Source: DAOTVS01 sp034436375
Lineage (GTDB): Bacteria; Chloroflexota; Anaerolineae; SpSt-313
Direction of reading: 5' to 3'
DNA: 38,857 nt
Assembly (NCBI GenBank): GCA_034436375.1
Contig: DAOTVS010000327.1
Span: 1-38,857 of the forward strand
How positions within the stretch are numbered: position 1 is the stretch's first letter; each line of letters opens with the position of its first letter. Made by a program: the position numbers and the translations under genes. Under the pieces are notes generated by a model. That model had not been told where the DNA came from. It ran no database searches and worked only from the letters and a program-made list of their open reading frames with translations. Positions 35,108 through 38,857 of the stretch are shown here, in pieces.

Positions 35108-35173
35108 TGAAGGAGCCCTCCCCTGTCGCTCCCCCACAGGGGGAACGACAGGGGAGGGCTCCCTCACTACAAG
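35101..35173 (-). terminator. 35-bp hairpin at the end of amrS
   Basis: Arms of 35 bases (35101-35135 and 35139-35173) close over a three-base centre. The two imperfect positions (35111/35163 and 35129/35145) are A-C mismatches in a plus-strand RNA but G-U pairs in a minus-strand RNA, so the helix is continuous only in the amrS transcript. It includes the amrS stop codon and the last codons of the DUF296 fragment on the other strand. Likely a bidirectional terminator that mainly serves amrS. Confidence 0.75.
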
Positions 35174-36180
35174 CCTACGCCATCGATCCGGGCGCCGCAG
35201 TACGCGCAGGCGCCATTCTGCAGGTGCTGCTCCTCAACCGTGAACCCATAGCGGGCGATGACCGTCCGGTTGCACTGGGGGCAGAGGGTGTCCTCGCCCT
35301 GCAGGCCAGGCAGGTTGCCGATATAGACATAATGCAGGCCCGCTTCACGGCCGATATCATAGGCGCGGCGCAGGGTGGCGGCGGGGGTCGGCGGCGCGTC
35401 GGTCAGACGATAGGTCGGGTGGAAGCGGCTGACGTGCCAGGGGGTGCCCGGCCCCAGCTCGCAGGCAATGAAATGGGCTATGTCGCGCAACTCGCCCGGG
35501 TCATCGTTGTGGCCGGGGATGACGAGGGTGGTTACCTCGACCCAGACGCCCTGCTCCTTCATGAGCTTGAGCGAGTCGAGCACGGGCTGCAGGCGCGCAC
35601 CACAGACCTCCCGGTAGAACTCGTCACGGAAGGCCTTGAGGTCCACGTTGGCGGCATCGAGGTAGGGGTGGTAGGCCTGGAGCATATCGCGGGTCATGTA
35701 GCCGTTGGTGACGAACACGTTAGCGATCCCCGCTTCGTGCGCTGGTACTGAGACGTCGTAGGCATACTCGTAGAAGATGGTGGGTTCGGTGTAGGTATAG
35801 GCGATGCTGCGGGAGCCGGAGCGGCGAGCGGCCTCGATCACGGCGGAGGGGAGTGTGCGGCGGCCCATAATGCGCCCCTCGTCACGGGGCATCTGCGAGA
35901 TTTCGGCGTTCTGGCAAAAGGCGCAACGCAGATTGCAGCCCACGGTGGCGATGGACAGGGCACGCGACCCCGGGTGGAAGTGGAACAGGGGCTTTTTTTC
36001 GATGGGGTCCACCGCTTGCGAAATCAACTGCCCATAGACCAGGGAATAGAGTGTGCCTTCCCGGTTCTGCCGTACCCCACAGACCCCATGCCCGCCCAGT
36101 GCAATGGTGCAGTGGTGGGCGCAGAGCCGACACTGCACCCGATTATCTGAGAGTCTGTCGTAGAGTCTCGCTTCCTCCAT
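35167..36180 (-). CDS. amrS: AmmeMemoRadiSam system radical SAM protein
   Basis: A 337-aa radical-SAM enzyme. The [4Fe-4S]-SAM cysteines are C82, C86 and C89 in VGCNLRCAFCQN. Preceding them is a cysteine-rich N-terminus (C17, C20, C24, C34: VQCRLCAHHC) and after it a C-terminal zinc-ribbon-like pair (CPQC and CAYC, about 300-330). YTYTEPTIFYEY, PGHNDDPGELRDIAHF and WHVSRFHPTYRL are AmrS marks. Its reaction is not established in general; AmrS usually travels with AMMECR1 (AmrA) and Memo (AmrB) proteins, neither of which is in this window. The ATG has GAGGAGG upstream. It follows the flavoprotein gene by 26 bases. Confidence 0.9.
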   Translation of the reverse strand: MEEARLYDRLSDNRVQCRLCAHHCTIALGGHGVCGVRQNREGTLYSLVYGQLISQAVDPIEKKPLFHFHPGSRALSIATVGCNLRCAFCQNAEISQMPRDEGRIMGRRTLPSAVIEAARRSGSRSIAYTYTEPTIFYEYAYDVSVPAHEAGIANVFVTNGYMTRDMLQAYHPYLDAANVDLKAFRDEFYREVCGARLQPVLDSLKLMKEQGVWVEVTTLVIPGHNDDPGELRDIAHFIACELGPGTPWHVSRFHPTYRLTDAPPTPAATLRRAYDIGREAGLHYVYIGNLPGLQGEDTLCPQCNRTVIARYGFTVEEQHLQNGACAYCGARIDGVGL

Positions 36181-36206
36181 GCAACCTCCTCATGGCGGCT
36201 GAGTCA

Positions 36207-37310
36207 TTACCGCTTCAGAAGATACCCTGGCACCCGCGCCAGTAACTGGCGGTAGGTGACCTCGCCGTTGAGCATACGAAACATGGCATCGACGACTGCC
36301 GGGCTGCGCACGCCGATGCGGAAGCACAGGGGGGTGGCGCCGTAGAAAAGGCGCGCCAGCCACAGCCCCGCTTGCAGGTGGCTGCCGATCTGCTGGTGGA
36401 CGCGCCGGGTATAAGCGGCGAGGCCCTCCTCGCCGGCCAGGATGGCTTCACTGGCCAGCCGGGCGCTGTGCAGGGCGTGGCGGATGCCCTCGCCGCTCAA
36501 GGGATCCATGAGCCCGGCGGCATCGCCCACGAGGAGTATGTGGCCGCGCTGCAGGGGCTCACCGCGGCGGTAGAGCGGCAGACCGTGGCCGCGCGGCCGC
36601 CAGCCTGTGGTGGGGAGCCCAAGCTGTTGGGCGGCCTGCTGCAGGCGTGTGCGCAGCCCATCGCCCGTGCCCCGATAGGCGCCGATGCCGAAAGAGACAT
36701 AATCGCTCTTGGGAAAGACCCACACGTAGCCCTGACGTACCGTGCCGAAGAGAAAGAGAGATGTGTCGGTGTACGGCTCCAAGATCGCCGGCGGCACTGG
36801 GATCTCGGCCTCAATGGCCGGCCCGACCTCGCAGCCTTGGCGCAGCCCGACCGAGCGGGCGACTGTGGAAAAGGCGCCGTCGGCAGCAATGACGTGATCG
36901 GCGTGATAGCTCTCACCGCGCGCCGTGCGCACAAGGATCCCTGTCGGCCCCAGCTCCACGCCGGTTATCCCTTCGTTGTCATGGATCTCGGCCCGGGCCT
37001 GGGTCGTGAGCAAATAGTCGAACTGCTCGCGGCGCACCATAACGATCGGGTCGCCGTGCAACTCGTGGGTTATCTGCTCGCGGCCGAGCTGAAAGCGCAC
37101 GTGGCTGACCCGGCGCTCGATGGCCTGGGCGCACGCCGCAGGAAGTTGGGCAAAGACGTTCGCGGGCATACCGCCGGCGCAGGGCTTGTAGCGGGGCAGC
37201 CGCTGGCGCTCGATCACCAATACCTTACAGCCGGCGCGGCCCAGCAGGTTGGCGGCCATACCGCCGCCCGGACCGGTGCCGGCAATGATCACATCATAGT
37301 GTTGAGGCAT
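36207..37310 (-). CDS. Geranylgeranyl reductase family flavoprotein
   Basis: A 367-aa FAD-dependent oxidoreductase. The N-terminal dinucleotide fold is VIIAGTGPGGGMAANLL, with VLVIERQRLPRYKPCAGGM containing the PxxYKPCGG-type motif of the family; VIAADGAFSTVARSVGL and LVGDAAGLMDPLSGEGIRHAL are the other FAD/ligand blocks. Members reduce isoprenoid side chains of chlorophyll, menaquinone or archaeal-type lipids. No chlorophyll or lipid genes are adjacent, so the substrate is open; menaquinone is a reasonable guess. The ATG (MPQHYD) has GGAG 8 bases upstream. It lies 16 bases downstream of the PLD-like gene and 26 bases upstream of amrS. Confidence 0.88.
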   Translation of the reverse strand: MPQHYDVIIAGTGPGGGMAANLLGRAGCKVLVIERQRLPRYKPCAGGMPANVFAQLPAACAQAIERRVSHVRFQLGREQITHELHGDPIVMVRREQFDYLLTTQARAEIHDNEGITGVELGPTGILVRTARGESYHADHVIAADGAFSTVARSVGLRQGCEVGPAIEAEIPVPPAILEPYTDTSLFLFGTVRQGYVWVFPKSDYVSFGIGAYRGTGDGLRTRLQQAAQQLGLPTTGWRPRGHGLPLYRRGEPLQRGHILLVGDAAGLMDPLSGEGIRHALHSARLASEAILAGEEGLAAYTRRVHQQIGSHLQAGLWLARLFYGATPLCFRIGVRSPAVVDAMFRMLNGEVTYRQLLARVPGYLLKR

Positions 37311-37326
37311 GCAGTGGTCTCCGCAA

Positions 37327-38601
37327 TCAGGGTTTTTGTGCCTCCAGGGCGCGCTGTTGCACGCGCTGGAACTCTTCATCATACAGGTGGGCGATGTCGC
37401 GGTTGTAGATAATCAGCGTGTTCTCGTCATTATCATGATCGGCATTGCTGGTAGGGTTGAATGAGCCCGTGACGACGATCTCATCATCGACGATGAAGAC
37501 CTTGTGATGCATTGTGTAAGGGTTGCCGTCGAGCAGCACATTGATCCCCGCCTGGCGCAGGGGATTATACTCGGCGTACTGGGTGTCGGAGCCGCGCGTC
37601 TCCATGACCCCCGAAACGGCTACCCCGGCCCTGGCGCGATCGATCAGGGTCTGGCCGATTTGATCGTCGGTGAAAGAAAAGGCCAGGAACTCGATCTTGT
37701 GTTGCGCCCCAGCCAAGACCGTCTTGATGTGCTCCGACACGTGGTCCTCGGGCGCGAAATAGTTCTCGATGCGGGTGCCTTCGATCGTCAGCACTGGCAA
37801 GGGCGTGTCAGATGGGCGCTTGGGGCCGAACTGGTGCTGCTCAAACATCTCTTTGAATTTCGTCTCATAGTTGCGCGCCAGGTCCGCGGAGTGGATCAAG
37901 ATCGCATTGTTGTTGTTGCGGTAGGTGCAATCGACCGTCAGGTTCCAGGACCCGGTCCAGACCCACTGACCGTCGACGATCACATACTTGTTGTGCATCA
38001 GGCCGCCGCGCCGGTCGTCTACGACTGGCACGCCCCCGGCCTTGAGCTGCTGTATGGCCTTTTCCTTGACGTAATCGGTTTCAGTGACCAGGCGCACTGC
38101 CACGCCGCGCTGCTTGGCGGCGAGCAAAGCCTGGGCCACCGTGTCGAGGTCTACCTGGTAGGCGGCCACATCGATGGTGTGCTGCGCCTGGCCGATGAGC
38201 TGTACCAGGTAGCCGTCGATGCCGTCGTGGTGATCGGCCGCTTTGTCGGGGTATTTGGGCGTGGTAAAGTAGACCTGATACCAATCAGCGGGGCCGGTTG
38301 TGGGGGGCTGGGTGGCGGCAGATGCTGTGGTGGCTGTGGGCGCCTGCTCTGTGGGGTGGGCAACCCTTGGCGTGGGGCTGAGGGCGGCCGTGGGCTGCGG
38401 CGTGCCCGAGGCCTGCAGTCCGACCGATTCCAGAACTGCGGCGCGGAGGTCCGCCAGACCTGGCTGTGCCCACAGGTTGTGTGGCACATCGAGCGCCATG
38501 GCGCCGATAATGACGATGGCCGCCAGCACAATCAGCAGCGAGAGCGGGCTGCGGGTGAGCGAGCGACTCGATGAGGTGGTGCGAGCTCGTTTCCTGGCCA
38601 T
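37327..38601 (-). CDS. Membrane-anchored phospholipase D-like protein
   Basis: A 424-aa protein with two HKD motifs. A basic N-terminus and one TM segment (about 20-36, LSLLIVLAAIVIIGAMAL) anchor it, followed by a Thr/Pro/Ala-rich stalk (about 63-105). The PLD module has H203-K205-D210 in HNKYVIVDGQWVWTGSWN and H366-K368-D373 or the adjacent HHK in MHHKVFIVDDEIVVTGSFNP. Both half-sites are intact, so it is likely active as a phosphodiesterase or nuclease on the outside of the membrane. The short length matches bacterial Nuc-type and cardiolipin-synthase-like enzymes. Substrate cannot be told. The ATG has AAGGAG upstream. First gene of the unit PLD-flavoprotein-amrS. Confidence 0.9.
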   Translation of the reverse strand: MARKRARTTSSSRSLTRSPLSLLIVLAAIVIIGAMALDVPHNLWAQPGLADLRAAVLESVGLQASGTPQPTAALSPTPRVAHPTEQAPTATTASAATQPPTTGPADWYQVYFTTPKYPDKAADHHDGIDGYLVQLIGQAQHTIDVAAYQVDLDTVAQALLAAKQRGVAVRLVTETDYVKEKAIQQLKAGGVPVVDDRRGGLMHNKYVIVDGQWVWTGSWNLTVDCTYRNNNNAILIHSADLARNYETKFKEMFEQHQFGPKRPSDTPLPVLTIEGTRIENYFAPEDHVSEHIKTVLAGAQHKIEFLAFSFTDDQIGQTLIDRARAGVAVSGVMETRGSDTQYAEYNPLRQAGINVLLDGNPYTMHHKVFIVDDEIVVTGSFNPTSNADHDNDENTLIIYNRDIAHLYDEEFQRVQQRALEAQKP

Positions 38602-38774
38602 CGGGCAGTCTCCTTATGAGTGGCAAGGGGCCCCAACAATTTGCCGTGCCCTGGGGGCACAACGCACGATGGAAATGGCCTTCGGCTTCCGGGCACCATG
38701 CTCCGCATGTGGCCGGAACAGGCCTTTTGTAGGGTCATGATATATCCCGGATTTAACAATTGAAGATAGAGAAA
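38602..38774 (-). other. Promoter-bearing gap before the PLD gene
   Basis: No gene. A small GTGCCCTGGGGGCAC palindrome lies at about 38646-38660. A TATATCAT box (38737-38744, minus) could be a -10 element, but no good -35 is paired with it, so I do not call a promoter. Confidence 0.4.
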
Positions 38775-38835
38775 CAGCAAGCCTCGCTCCGTGTTCTGAA
38801 TGTACCAACACCAGAAAGGAAGCGAGGGCTTGCTG
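38775..38835. repeat. Inverted repeat at right edge
   Basis: CAGCAAGCC-TCGCT-CC (38775-38790) and GGAAGCGAGGGCTTGCTG (38818-38835) pair with two single-base bulges across a 27-base loop. It could be a terminator, or the end of an insertion sequence that continues beyond the window. Confidence 0.55.
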
Positions 38836-38836
38836 C

Positions 38837-38857
38837 ATGGGTAAGGATACACGCATT
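38837..38857 (+). CDS. Possible start of a gene cut by the window end
   Basis: ATG followed by six sense codons (MGKDTRI) runs off the end. A GGAAGCGAGGG sequence lies upstream within the inverted repeat. An opening like this can be seen in some transposases, but seven codons are not enough to identify a family. Confidence 0.25.

Overview
The window is a GC-rich bacterial chromosome segment, most likely from a member of the Chloroflexota (Anaerolineae-like). That assignment is inference: it rests on the style of the Thr/Pro-rich lipoprotein linkers, the CimA plus type-2 LeuC branched-chain pathway, the stand-alone geranylgeranyl-reductase-like gene and the abundance of long intergenic hairpins. 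There is no rRNA or marker phylogeny here to confirm it.

Region 1 (about 200-14,620, minus strand) is a ten-gene amino-acid operon read in the order ilvD, ilvB, ilvN, ilvC, cimA, leuA, leuC, thrC, leuD-pheA fusion, ilvE. It starts from a TTGACA-17-TATCCT promoter. Between promoter and ilvD lies a 33-codon leader peptide very rich in Ile, Leu and Val codons, followed by mutually exclusive RNA helices and a strong terminator. This is a textbook layout for ribosome-mediated attenuation. One gene joins the LeuD small subunit to a complete prephenate dehydratase with its ACT domain, so it links leucine and phenylalanine synthesis in one polypeptide. leuB and ilvA are absent from the cluster. Each of the larger gaps in the operon (ilvD leader, ilvD/ilvB, ilvN/ilvC, ilvC/cimA, leuA/leuC) is filled by a large imperfect inverted repeat. 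Four of the five belong to one family, and its edges supply the stop codons of ilvD, ilvN and leuA.

Region 2 (14,680-26,310) is envelope and peptide uptake. It holds a three-LysM lipoprotein, a solute-binding lipoprotein, a minus-strand oppA-oppB-oppC unit, and a divergent plus-strand unit with another binding protein and the two ATPases oppD and oppF. One peptide ABC transporter is therefore split into two divergent transcription units with three candidate binding proteins. A perfect 37-bp-arm palindrome separates the convergent ends at 17,649-17,724.

Region 3 (26,320-28,520, minus) is degV, an ECF-type sigma factor and a small single-pass membrane protein of unknown function. Region 4 (28,610-34,906, plus) contains a FabF-like ketosynthase, a membrane-anchored Ig-like surface protein, pth and mfd (4-bp overlap), then a 5'-truncated fragment of a DUF296/PPC-domain gene. 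Region 5 (35,101-38,601, minus) is a phospholipase-D-like protein, a geranylgeranyl-reductase-family flavoprotein and the radical-SAM protein AmrS, closed by a 35-bp hairpin.

Functions are assigned by reading motifs by eye; no database or folding software was used.
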